A stretch of 64,000 bases of DNA from Plasmodium brasilianum (taxonomy: Eukaryota; Apicomplexa; Aconoidasida; Haemosporida; Plasmodiidae): assembly GCF_023973825.1 (NCBI RefSeq), contig NC_090126.1:124001-188000 (forward strand). The letters are read 5' to 3'. Positions 40,056 through 52,866 of the stretch are shown here, in pieces (within the stretch, counting starts at the first letter, position 1; every line of letters begins with the position of its first letter). The notes under the pieces are model-generated. The model worked only from the letters and a program-made list of their open reading frames with translations. It searched no databases and was not told the origin of the DNA. The translations under genes and the position numbers were made by a program.

Positions 40056-43000
40056 ATTACATTAAAAAATTATATATGATTATTTTATAAATAAGTTAAA
40101 CTTTTTGATATTACTTTTTTGGTTTTTGATTTCATAATATGTATAGGATCGCAACCATAAATTTGGAATTTAAAATATTTTGTGTTTTTTTATATTTCCA
40201 TACCTTTTTATTGTTGCCGTTAATTTTTAGGATTGTACTAATTAATATTCGCTAAATTATGTTTAACTTTATTATTTTATTTTATTTTTTTGTAAAATAA
40301 ATAATGAGCTTGCCACAAAGTTTCGTATATTTTCATTCTTATATTATTTAGAATTTTTAATCTTTTTATAAATTCTTTTTTTCGAACAATACGATTATTA
40401 CTTATTTATAAAAGTTTAAACAAATATCTTTCGTCTCTTGTAATCTGTTAACTTGGATATTATTAAAAATTGTATATTTGTTGTTTTTCCCAACTTGTAT
40501 AAAAAGATAACTATTGTTCCTACTTCTTTGTCACATGTGCTAGTTTTTCATTTCGAGATAGTACCGTTCAAAATTTAACCAATATTTTAGACATATTTAT
40601 TTTATATACATTATATGTATTTTTTTCAGATGGATTAATATGTATTCAAAATCAGTTGTTATAATAAACACATTTTACTTATTTATTAAAATTTTTATAG
40701 TACATTTATTTTTTTTATATATTAAATTAATTTTTCTCCTAAATCTTGGTCATATATTTAAGTAATTCTTATAATTATTCCTACCATTTTTTTCATTTGT
40801 ACTATTTTATTTAAAAAGTGAAACGTCTAATATATCAATGCGAATAACACTAACAATAATTGTGCATTGTATCTTAACATGGTAAACATCATGCACATTG
40901 TACAACATAAAAATAAATATCATTTTTTTTCTTTTAAATGATTTATTAATTTGTTAATTAGCATGTTTGTAAATAATTATTTATTTTTTTTCATTTTGTA
41001 ATTATTTTATGTTTTAATACAATTCTTAAAGAACAAAATAATATATTTTTAAATAAAAGGAAAAGATGACATAAAATTAAAAATATAATACTGTTATAAT
41101 GAAATTGTGTAACGTTAAAACATCTAATATACCAAGCACATTTTACATTTTAATAAAATAGAATAATTACTTCATAAAAATATATGTTTTATCATTATTC
41201 AATAAAACAAAATAATTTTTACTTTATTATATAAAGAATTATTTGTTATTTTACCTTTAAAAAGTACCTATTCATGGAAAAAATGATTTTACCATTTCAA
41301 AATAGATAATAATATGAACTAAATAGCCTTATTTTTTTTTCTAAAAAATAATTTGTAAACGTACAAGTGTGACGACATTGGTATTTGTTTACTGCTTGCT
41401 ATTTATTTTGTCTTTTAGCTACCCTATATTAACTCCTTTTATAAAAATAAATAAATAAATAAATATATATATATATATATATATTATATAAGGGTACAAC
41501 ATATTATTGTAAAATACTTTAACTTTTTACAGTTTTTGTATACATTATTTTAGAATAAAGAGTATTACATAAATATAATAGGAACTCTTTTTTTTTTTTT
41601 TTTTTTTCTTTTACTTAAATTATATATCAAAAATACTTATATTTTGAATGTTTTTATTTTATATTTATAATAATTGCTTAGAATTATCATTTTCATAATG
41701 TTATTTTAATTAAATATTATTCAAAAATATAATCATTAAAAAATCCACACCAAATTTTTTTTTATGTTATAAATGTTACAAAACAATTAAATCATCACAA
41801 AAAATATATAACAACAATGGTTCTATTTAATATATTAATTTTCATTAAATTGCGATTATTCCATTTTTAATTTTTTTAAAAAATTTTATGAGACGATATC
41901 CTTTTTCCCATTTTGTTTATTAACAGTTTTTTTTTGTACCATTATTTTTTTTATTTTTATTTTGCTATAAATGTAAATTAATTGGCATTCTGTTTTAAAT
42001 ACCATTACGTAATTTTACTTTTACACATTTGTTATTTTAACAACATATAAAAAACGTACATATGATTTTATTATTATAAAAATACGATACATTTAATATT
42101 TTTCTAAAAAAAATAAAATTTTTATGTTAGTTTGCTTGTTTTAAATACATTAAACAGACGAAAACGAAAAATAAATATATTTTTTAACAATGTTTTGAAT
42201 TTTTTTTTTTTTTTTTTTTTTATTTTTAAACCTTAATAGGAACAATTTTATTCAAAAAAAAAAAAAATGTAAATAAATAAATACGAAAAGTAAAGAAGTA
42301 AAATAATAGAGTAATACACATAAATGAAAAAAATAAAGTAATATATTAAAAGTCGATAAAAATTAATTTGTAAAAACAAAAAAGTATATACCAAATAATT
42401 CTCCTTTAACTAAACAAATTACATAATATTGCAAAAATAAATAATACAAGGTAACAAAAAAAGGACAAAAAAATAAGATTTATTCTAACAACGTTGTTAA
42501 TTGAAAAAAAAAAAAAAAATACTTAAAACGTAAAAATAGTTATTTATATTAAATTTTACATGAAATTTTTTATGTATGTTATAATATCCATTTTACATGT
42601 TTACAATAAAATAATAATTTAAATTTAATAAATAGTATAATTTTAAAACTTGTAATTAGTTTATGTTGCGTAAACGACAAAATGACATAAATACAATTGG
42701 GCTATTTTATACAAAAAAATTTAATTATAATTATAAAAAAAAAAAAAAGAAAGAGAAAATAAAATAAAGACAGATCTTTTATAATTACAAATAGCACGTT
42801 TCCGTAAACAAATAAATTTATAAAATTAAATTGTTAATAAAAAATGTTCAAAAATAAATAATATATACCTTTACATTAAAATATTAATAATCATAAAATG
42901 AATTATAAAATAAATGAGTAATGAATTAATGTATTTTTAACCAATATATATATAACTATAGCAGAGAAAACTATTATATTTTTTTTTTTAGAAGAAAATA

Positions 43001-43823
43001 TTTTTAAAACTAAAAATCGGGGAAATTAATCTGGATACTATTAAAAAAGATTACTGTTAAAATAAAAACACATCATAAAAGTAAATATAATGTCTATAAA
43101 TTTTTTAAATTAAAGTAACCCAAAACCTAATTCTGAAAAAAAAAAAAATGAACTTGGCTTTTTTATGAATTCAATATTTTTTAGGGTTTAATTTGCACAC
43201 TCTTTAACTTTTTGCATATATTTATGTTTTTTTTTTTTTTTGAATGGTCATAATAAAAAAACTAATTTAATTTTTTTTTCATACTATTTTCTAATTTTAT
43301 TTTGTTTATTTCATTGTTTTACAATAATCTATTTTATAGATATAGATGAATTTTCTTTTTTAACGAGGGATATGATAAAATATGGAACCTTTAAATTCTT
43401 ATATAAATTCTATTTTGAATTTTATATAAATATTTTTTAGAACAAGACGAAATATTTTTTTTTAACCCCTAGTTCCCATTTACTGCTGACCTTTACTAAA
43501 ATGTAAAAAAAGAGGAAAATTATTAAGAATATATCATTTATATTATAATTATAAATGAAAACTTTTTTTCGAAATTTTACAATGAAAAATAAAAAGTTAC
43601 TATAATACTATCAAAAGTGAACGGGTTCTACAATATTTCAAGCATATCTGTTCCTTTATTTATTCTTTTCTTCTGATTTTTTTTTAAATTATGTTTCTCC
43701 AACTATAAGACATAAAAAATAAATTTTAAATTATATAAAATACTTTATTGATTCTTTATGAATCGAAATTTATAATTCAACTTAAACATAATAATACATA
43801 TATTTTTTTTATCGTTTTGACAG
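39246..43823. other. right-arm spacer without a recognised gene
   Basis: Mirror of 31736-36304, with the same A/T tracts in reverse orientation and the same (TA)n run near 41465-41485. The 66-codon frame at 43240-43440 is rejected for the reasons given for its mirror. The TRAg first exon expected upstream of 43824 was looked for at 43440-43820 and not found. Confidence 0.55.
40017..40052. repeat. poly(A) tract, 36 bases, right arm
   Basis: Partner of the 33-base poly(T) tract at 35501-35533. Length and flanking bases differ (CTCATTACATT follows here), giving a net difference of about five bases between the arms. Confidence 0.85.
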
Positions 43824-44560
43824 GATCAGGAAATGAAAATGATACCATTAGTAAATGTTCCACCCACATTAGAACAGCTCTAGGAAAAATGCATTCAGTC
43901 TATAGGGGAATAAAAAGATAAATAAAAGAAGTTTATATGGGAAAACTAGAGAAGAATTTTAAAAGATTCAAAGATGCAAAGAACGTTCGGAAAAACAAAC
44001 TAGTTAAAGGAAAAAAAAAGGAATGGAAATAACGAATAAAATAAACGGAAAGTAAATGGATGTGTTATAAGAAATATATGCCCAATGAATATAAATCTTC
44101 TACATTAAGAACATCACTACCATGATATTATTCTCAATAGGAAGATTGGATAATAATAGAATAAGAATATTCAATTAATAGGAAAGCACTATTTTAGAAT
44201 GCAGCATATTTGAAAAAATGAATTCATTGGAAAAGTGGCATAATCATAAAATGCCTAGAAAGAAAATAGATATATAAAATAGGTTTTTACTTGGTAATAT
44301 TGAATCTTAACACATTAGTAGAAGGGTTTATATATATATATATATATATAACAGAAAGGTGGAAATTGTTCAAATGGAAGGAATAGATTAATATGGAAAA
44401 GGGGGAATAATTGAATTAACTACACTTTAAGGTTTGTACATTCATGAACAATAAAAGGAATAAATAGCTAAAATGGATTATTGATCAAAAGAATTTCTTT
44501 ATAAAATAAAAAGGAATAATTAGCTTACATATAGATTAGCATAAATTAGCTTAGTTTGAA
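43824..44560 (+). pseudogene. tryptophan-rich antigen pseudogene, right arm
   Basis: Exon 2 starts at 43824 after a GTTTTGACAG acceptor. One frame runs about 145 codons: DTISKCSTHIRTALGKMHSV, YMGKLEKNFKRFKDAKN, KEWK, SKWMCYKKYMPNEY, EDWIII, IHWKSG. In-frame stops occur about ten times (first TAA after GIKR; TAA after EWK and RIK; TGA after SLP; TAG after YSQ). After the (TA)n run at 44329-44351, further Trp-containing codons (ERWKLFKWKE) continue in another frame. Coding resemblance fades after about 44560. This is a decayed TRAg-type gene pointing outward, identical in its lesions to the left-arm copy. No signal exon was found. Confidence 0.65.
44329..44351. repeat. (TA)n run inside TRAg pseudogene, right arm
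   Basis: Mirror of 31208-31230, same length. Confidence 0.85.
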
Positions 44561-44832
44561 GATTAAAGAGGGGAAATAAATTTATATTCAAAAGTATATA
44601 TCTCTTTACCAAAGTGCCATAAAATAAAATAATTAAGAAATATATTATGTTTTCATAGATTTTTAATTATAAGGATACGCTCTTTACAAAGTAACTTATT
44701 AAGAGGAAATGAGAAAACCAAAGAGAAAGGATATTATATTACATAGAAAAATATAAACGTTTGTTTTGTAACATTATTACTAAACACTTATTCGAAGCAA
44801 AAGTTTTTCGGTGTAAAAAGATATAAGAAAAA

Positions 44833-44835
<3 letters not shown>

Positions 44836-44864
<29 letters not shown>
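44836..44864. repeat. (TA)n microsatellite, right arm
   Basis: Mirror of 30694-30722, same length. Confidence 0.85.
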
Positions 44865-44869
<5 letters not shown>

Positions 44870-46867
44870 TTAATAATAGAAAAAAAATAATGATTTATTA
44901 CATCATCTAATAATTTTAATCTAATAATTAATTCTTGATAAAAATGTATATAATACCTATATTATATAAGATTATACTTCTAATTTAATGGTTAACCTTT
45001 ATTTTGATACTAAAACATACATGGTGTATCCAAAATTAAATCTTTTTTTTTTTTTTCTTATAAAATAATTCGCAAACAAAAGTGTAAAGTAATTGGTATA
45101 TTACCATAATACTTTTCTTTTTTTGTTTTTTGCAAAACACCTATATTCACCATCTGAAATACCTTAGTATTATATTACGTTTGTTCGCTTTTCTAAGATA
45201 AGATTATATTACATAATCCTTTTTTTTTTAAGTGATAACTTTATAATTATATTTATAATTAGATAATTTCTGAAATATAACACAACTATTACACTTAATA
45301 CATTAAAAGATTTTCAAAAAATGTTATGTCATTAAAAAAATCCTATGGTTAATGAAAATTGCATAAATAATTACGAATAGTTATTTTATGCAACGATTAT
45401 GTAATAATTGTTCTATTTAATATATTTTCTATTAATATGTAATTATATATTTTTTTGTAAGTTCTAAAAAATTTTACCTTACTCGAATTTTCATAGATAA
45501 TAATTTTTTTATCTTGTTATTTATTCTTTATATATATATAATGATGACCATAAAATAATTCTTAACTTTGTTTCATGAACATGTAACATTTTTATCATTA
45601 TACATAATTCATTATTTTTCTATTATATAAATAAAAATATTATTATTTATTATCTTTAAAAAAGATGTCAAGCAATATTAGTTTAATAAGAATTATTATA
45701 CAAAGTATATAATTGAATAATTTTTCCTTTCTTAAAACTTATTTCTTAATATTCCATAAAAAAATATAAATACGAAATAATTAAGACAATAAACAACATA
45801 TATATTATATATAAACATTCCTTAAAGTTCTTGAAACGGTCATGATTAATGAATATAAAAAATGGTACAAATTCCTTTTGCATTTATTCGCCTATATTTA
45901 TTCCATTTTTTTTATTTATTTTAAAAGATTAAAGAAAATAATAGTAAAAATGTATGCTTTAAAGATGTTCAATAGTTAAACCGAGTATATATATTTATAA
46001 ATAAATAGAATATAATGCCCACCTTTCATGTAAGTTATAAATATACTCCAATTAAAAGAATTGTTTACAACATTATTAGTAAAAGAATAAGAAAATAAAT
46101 ATGACAGTGTGAAAATATGGAAGAATGTAGTAAAAAAAAAAAAAAGAATTATATTTTATATTTATAAATTAATTTTATTAATTTACATGAATATTATATT
46201 TATTGTTCTTAGTTCAATTTTAATAATTATTTAAATTTGATTCATTCAATGTATATTTTGTAAATGCACATTTTTTGTTTCCATATTAAATGAAAGAAGG
46301 ATAAATATATATAAAAATATAATTAACATGTGTTAACACCCTACAAGCTTAAGAAAAATGCTTCTCATGGAAATTATATATATTCTTATTATCATTAAAT
46401 GAATTTTTAAATGAGTTTTCATAAATATTAGTATATATATAAAAAAAGAAAAAATGTTAATGTAATAAAATGTTCAACTAACTATGTATTAATTATATAT
46501 ACATATATATACCATCTTGGACAACTCTATATAATTTTTATTTTTTCCTTTTTAAAAATAAAGCTGGTGAAAAGTAAAAAAAAATGTAACATAAATATAT
46601 TCTTATAATTTATTAATTATGTATAACATTAAACAGTCTATAAATAAATAAATTAAAAACTATAAAATGTTTAAATTTTGTTGTACAATGTAAGTTAAAA
46701 AAAAAAAATTTCGATGTTTACATGTATTATTAATTTTTGTTGTATGTATCATTTATTTTTGTCATTACTTATTTTTAACAGAATTTTTAAAAGTAAAATT
46801 ATTTAAAATTTTTTTATTTTTGTTATTTATATTTTTGTTTTTTTCTTTTCTATTCATGATTATTATA

Positions 46868-48797
46868 TTATTATACATTATTTTGTAATTCTTTTTTCTT
46901 TGCTTTTTATAATTATAGATTTGTATAATTGTGTTTTATTTCTGTGAAAATATAAAATATATTATGAATAATTAAAACAAATATATATATTAAACAAACT
47001 TTGCTTTATGCGTAGGTGTTAATTTATATATTTTTTATTTATTGTTGTTTTTAAATATACTATATAAAGAGTTAACGTTATTTTAAAGATGTGTATAAAT
47101 ATATATAGTTTATATTGACAATTACTAATTTTTTTATATTTATAAGGCACACTTTTTAAATAAAATAAATATTTATGAATGAATTATTTTTTTTAGAGAT
47201 AATAAATGCTTCAATTATGTTTTTATGTTATATAAGTTTTAATAGATCTATTTAAAAAATTAATCTATTTTTTTTACAACCATTGATTAAATAAGAGTAA
47301 TATTTAATGTTTCCATATAATATTTTTTCAAGTAATTTTCATTATTAAATTTCATTTTTTATATTTTGCTTTTCATATATTTAAATGAAATAATTATATG
47401 ATATATTTATATTCTTTAATTATCACTAACATATCACCTTAAAAGACATCTATTAGGGAATTTAAAAATACACGGGTATTTTTTTCTCTGTAAGAATTAT
47501 TAAGGGTATAAGAAAGTAACATATAGGAATATTTTTTCATGGGAAGAGTGAAAAAATTTGATTATAAGAACTATAAGAAAATAAAATTATTTTTTATTTT
47601 TATAAAAATTAATGTTACTGCATTTATTATTTAATGATTGTGAAATATATATCTATTGTATGATTTTTTTCTAAATACATCAATATCACAATTAATAATT
47701 CTTAATTCATTTTCACTTAATATTATTATTAAAATGCTATGATAACCTGTATATTATAATGCTTATTTTTACTTATATATTCATTATATCATGTTTTAAG
47801 TTATGAAAAATGTCTATAATTAAAGAGCATTTTGGTTTAATGTGGTTATTAATATGCACATGGTAACGGTATTAATGATAATAAATTATAATTATGATAT
47901 AGTGATTTAACTATTATAAAGTTTATTTCTTCTTTTTTTCCCTTTTTTTTTTATTTACTTGTGAACACCACGTTTTTTTGTAAAATAAATATATTTTCTT
48001 TCCTTTTGTATGGAATTATATAAGGAGCATATTTGCTGTGAGATTTATTGATATTATTACAATTAAATATATTCATGATTTCAGAGTTAGTAGTTTCACA
48101 TATTAAGATAACTTATATTGATTTATATCCTTCGCAATTTATCTAGATCATATTCAGAAGGTAGTTTTGCTAATTTACGTGCAGTCATACCATATAATTT
48201 ACTATTTATTATTTTTATTTTTCCTATTCTTTATTTTTTTTAAGATCCCACTGGACTAAAATAGTTTGAAAATATCATGTATAATATACATATATATTAT
48301 AACTCTTTTATTAAATGAAAGAAAAATAACTTGATTTAAATTATAATATCTTCCCTTTTAAATATATGTTGTAATAACTTTATATAAAAGAAAAGAAATG
48401 TAAAAATTTTTAAATAGTAAAAAATTTGGTCACAAAAATTACAGAACCACTAGAATAACAATGCTATAATGAAGAAATTTCATTACGGTGTTGATTTTCT
48501 TAATATATATGGAGAAAATTGCAAACTCCCTTTTTGTACACTTGTCAGTGAAATTAAATCTGTATGGTTACTTAAAATGTTCCTTAAAACGCGCTCCAGT
48601 AAATTTCATACCTTTTTTCTATATCACAAATACTGTGTATTAACACATATATGCTAACATGTTCATTAAGTATATATTTATATGTTTTATCGTAATGTAT
48701 AGTAGAATTATGAATATTTAATTTAATTATTAAAGAATATTTAAAATATTCTTGCTATGCTTACGTTATTTTAAAAATTGAATACTTATATTAAAAA
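46868..48797. other. AT-rich flank right of the inverted repeat
   Basis: Begins at the sharp end of the palindrome. A short minus-strand stretch at about 48120-48205 reads ARKLAKLPSEYDLDKLRRI and looks coding-like but is too short to assign. The frame at 48469-48657 (plus) has no exon context. Nothing else was recognised. Confidence 0.45.
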
Positions 48798-49046
48798 CTA
48801 ACTTTTACATTTATGAGTTTTGTATTCATTATCTAAACTTTCATGAAGTACAAGGTTTTTTCCTTTAAATGATTTATAAGATATATTTAATTTACCAACT
48901 ATTACATATCCTATACAGGAGTATAAATATTCATGATATTCGTTTTATTCTAGATTGTCATTATCAATATAAAATATATTGCTAAGTTTATTTAAAGCAT
49001 CATTAATTTCATTATTTTTGGATAATTCTTCATTCACTAATGAAAC
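48798..49046 (-). pseudogene. unrecognised coding-like fragment with one in-frame stop
   Basis: The minus strand holds 83 codons in one frame with a single internal TAA (after DNDNLE) before the terminal TAG. It reads NEELSKNNEINDALNKLSNI in the first part, then NEYHEYLYSCIGYVIVGKLN, then KSFKGKNLVLHESLDNEYKT. Codon and residue content (Glu, Leu, Gly, His, Val) is unlike the surrounding noise. I do not recognise the family; a fragment of an exported or surface protein is the natural guess given the location. No start codon or first exon was found. Confidence 0.4.
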
Positions 49047-52000
49047 TTTTTATATAATGAACAGTAATTATAAGGGAATTAATACAGCAATATTTTACAA
49101 AGTATAGAAAGTAACAAATATAAGCTGTCGTATGAATTATTAAAGCATTAAATATGTAAACGTTTATTTCAAAGTCCAGTCTTTTTATGTATTATTTATT
49201 AAATAACATATCCGTACAAATATTTATTAATAGTTATTTTAAAAGAATATTATTATTCCTTATGGTTTCCATTTTTAAAATTGTAATTAAGTAGATGTTA
49301 TACAAAATAGAACAACAATTAGAAGTTTCAGCATTTAATTATTAATACATTAAAAATAATATGACTTAATAATATATCATATATATTTAATAATAATTCG
49401 TAAATCTAAAAATTTTGTTTGTGTTAATATATCTTTTAATGCTTATATAATAATCGCTTGATATAATATAGAAAATATAAGGTAAATTAATATTAATATA
49501 TAGAATAAAATAAAAAATTTATTGATATAATGAATTATAAAAAATAAAATTAAAGGAAATATTTTGCAGATTGTTCATCTATACATATACAGGAAAACAA
49601 ATTTATATATCTATTATAGCAAATATTAATTTTAATAATAATAATTATAAGTATATACATATATAAGAGTACTTATAATTGTTCGTCAGTTTTAAGTTTA
49701 TTTTTTATATATAAGTTAATTTTTTTTTTTTGGATACACATCTTTCCTATGTTATAATTATATTGAACCTTTCTTATGAGCAATTATTTTTTAATTACGT
49801 TATATTCCCCTTTAATTGCATTTAAGTGTATATGTAGGTGTTATAATTATGTATGTACTAACTCCATAAATATGAAAGTTATATTACGAAATAGAATTTA
49901 TTTATAAAAATATTATAATAGTATATAATATACAATTTTATAAATATACACCAGAGTGGAATATAATCATATATTATTTTTTTTCGTTAATTCAATATAT
50001 AAGAGTTTATATTTCATTTGAATTATCTCCTTATTACCCCTCTATAATATTCGTTTGATATATTACATTTGTACATATTACATATTTGAACTATTAAGTT
50101 AGAATTTATAAGTTTTCTAATTATAAATGCGATTGTTCAAAAGAATATATTATTAAATTTGATAATGGTTAAAAATAAATACTTTAATAATTATAAAAAA
50201 AGTTATAATAAAGTATAATAATAATTATGAATTTCCAAAAAGTTTTTGTTGGATTTCTATATTTAATTCATTATGTTTTTTTTTTCATATATTTATCAAA
50301 TGGATATTTTCTTTATTTTCTCCTTTTCTTAATAATTTTTTAATGAACTGAAATATATCCGTTAATTAAACATGGATGAATATATTATTATATATACTAT
50401 ATTTGCAAATAGAAACAAAGAAAAAAAGGAATAAATTAAATATATTTAGAATAAATTTTATAATTATTATAACAATTCATTCTATTTTCATGGCATTCAC
50501 ACTAATTTGTTTAATACTATATATTCCATGGAATTGTTAAAATACCTTATAAACTCTTTATTATGATTAATAAATTATTCAATTTTTAAAATAGAACATA
50601 CACAAATCAGAAGTCATTTATTCTAATAATACCACATTTGCATTATTTCGATTTTCATGAATATTTTTTTTTCTCATTAATTGTTCGTTCTTTTTATTTT
50701 ATTATGTATTTTTTCCTATAAAAAATATGTGTTTGTTTCATTATATGACTATTAAAATTATGTTCCATTATGTTAATTATATTTTATTTATTAATACGAA
50801 TTCATTTATATATAAATACTTATGTCAATTTTTTTTTTTTTTCATTTTATTTGTTAAAAAATCTATTTAAAAAATTTACTAATATTATATTTAATACATA
50901 TATGAATGTATTCAGTTTCCGTATTTAATATACTTTTATTGGTTTTATATTACAAAAACTATAAGCAACCTTATTTTAATTGTAATTTGATATGTCATAT
51001 TAGGGAAATACCATGGTAAATTTACCTTATGTTTTAATATAACAACAAATTTGGAGAATTAATATAGTAATAGTTCTTATAATACTGAAAAATGAATTAT
51101 GATTTGATTAAATTAATAATGAATCGATTTCTTAACACTTAAAATATATTATGCATGCTCTTTTAACCGTTTTTTTCTGTTAGATTAAATAAAATTAAAG
51201 TGAAATCAGGTAGTTTATATTGTTTATAGAGTTAAATAAATGTTTTTTTATTAATTATTATAAAATGTTCCTTTTCCTTATTTTGGTAATAGTCTTTGTA
51301 CAATGTTAAAATAAATATTTACATTATTAAACAAATTGCTTATATTTTTATATGAAAATATTATAATTATATATCTCATTATTTTGTAATATATATTTAT
51401 TTTTAAGAGAAATTTTAAATTTGTATTTCATTTTTATTTCTATTTCTTTTAGAAATGTTTAAAGATATATATTAACCATATTAATAAGATAATAATTTTT
51501 TAAGGGAAAAGCAATGTGCATTAACAAGATATGTAAATTTAAATATAATGAACACTATTATATAAAAATTTTGTTTTTTTTATATTTAGATAAATATATA
51601 AATACTATTATTTAAATGTAATTTAGAGATTAAATAAAACAATAATATATTAGTTTTTAAGTATATTTTTTTTATTAATTTATTCATATTTATGAAAAAT
51701 AAAACGTTTGTTCAATTTGTATAAATAGTTCCATATATTCAAATACATAACATTAAAATATGTATCCCCTTATTAGATTTATAGTGTCTAAAAGAAAGAT
51801 CACTTTATATTATTATTAATAAATGTATTATATTTTTATATTTAATTCATGTTTATTTTATTTATGTTCTCTGCAAAAACTGAAATATTTTGTTTTGCTT
51901 GGGTTTATGGAATTGACTACTATTTAATAATTAAGTAAGTACAAGTGTATTATTTTTTTATTGTAAATATTATTATGGATTTATTAAAAGTATGATTCAA

Positions 52001-52866
52001 TATATAGTATGAAGAAATACACTCTATATAGAAAACTAATTCATATAACTGATACATGAAATGAATACTTTTATGTTTTTTCGTTTATATTTATTAAGTT
52101 CTATTCTTTTTTCTTCACGCAATAACAATGTATTTGTTATGTATTTATATATTTTATACATAATTTAATAAAAAATTCATATGCTTCCTTGTTATCCATT
52201 TTAACATTTCTTTAATATTGTTCCTTTTATGTATATAAAATAATTTAATAACTTTTTATATATTAAATGTAAAATATTTAGATATGTTTTTCGTATCTTC
52301 TTTATTTCGTTTTTAATTTTACTTTCTTTCGTTGAGATAGAATTACAAATAGAATTATATTTATATAAATGCTAATTGTTTTGCTCTAATTCGCTTGATA
52401 TTCTATGTGACATTAAATCTGAGATTACTGTGTTTTCCTATTAACTCTAAGAATTTTTCTACCTTTCGAATGTTTATGTTCCATTTTGTTGTAGATTCTA
52501 TTGAGTAAACATACTTATTTTTTATATTTGCACTGATTTTTTTTTTTTGTACTGTTTCCTTTTATGTATTTTGGACCCAAAAAAAGAAAACTAATATGTA
52601 AAGGAGATATATAAATATATATTATACATTTACTATGGAATTACAAGTTCTTAGGAAGAAAGTCTATATACAGGAAAGTGAATAATTTATAATTTTATAT
52701 AAAAATCTTTATTACTCTATAAAAAAGGAAAAAAATAGTAATTATTCTCATTATGGAAAAAACTGAGATGATGACACGAAAATATTGGAATTTATTATTC
52801 CAGTTGAATATTGTTATATATTATTAAAATTATGTTTTTTTGTACGCAAAATGATATTAATTTATC
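49047..52866. other. AT-rich stretch without a recognised gene
   Basis: No confident exon. A minus-strand patch at about 52380-52500 reads KGRKILRVNRKTQ, a basic tail that might belong to the decayed PIR gene upstream, but it is too weak to call. The rest shows only AT-rich filler with short homopolymers. Confidence 0.5.

Larger units (their letters stand above)
28692..46867. repeat. 18.2-kb inverted duplication (palindrome)
   Basis: Left arm (28692 to about 37372) and right arm (about 38178 to 46867) are reverse complements. Outer positions pair with a coordinate sum of 75559 and inner positions with a sum of 75550. The right arm is therefore about 9 bases longer, at least partly through homopolymer differences. 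Outer ends are sharp: 28692 pairs with 46867 and the next bases differ. Segments compared at 30.4, 32.1, 34.2, 35.3 and 36.3-37.3 kb match their partners throughout. Differences were seen at poly(T)/poly(A) tracts (35501-35533 versus 40017-40052) and at one base beside the A tract near 33337. The central 37373-38177 is only an imperfect palindrome. Each arm carries one intact and one decayed TRAg gene. It could be a true segmental inversion-duplication or partly an assembly product. Confidence 0.97.

Noticed and set aside
43180..43190. TTTAGGGTTTA, and its mirror at 32369-32379, resembling the Plasmodium telomere repeat
   Set aside because: Fewer than two units and isolated. No tandem array, so not evidence of an internal telomere.
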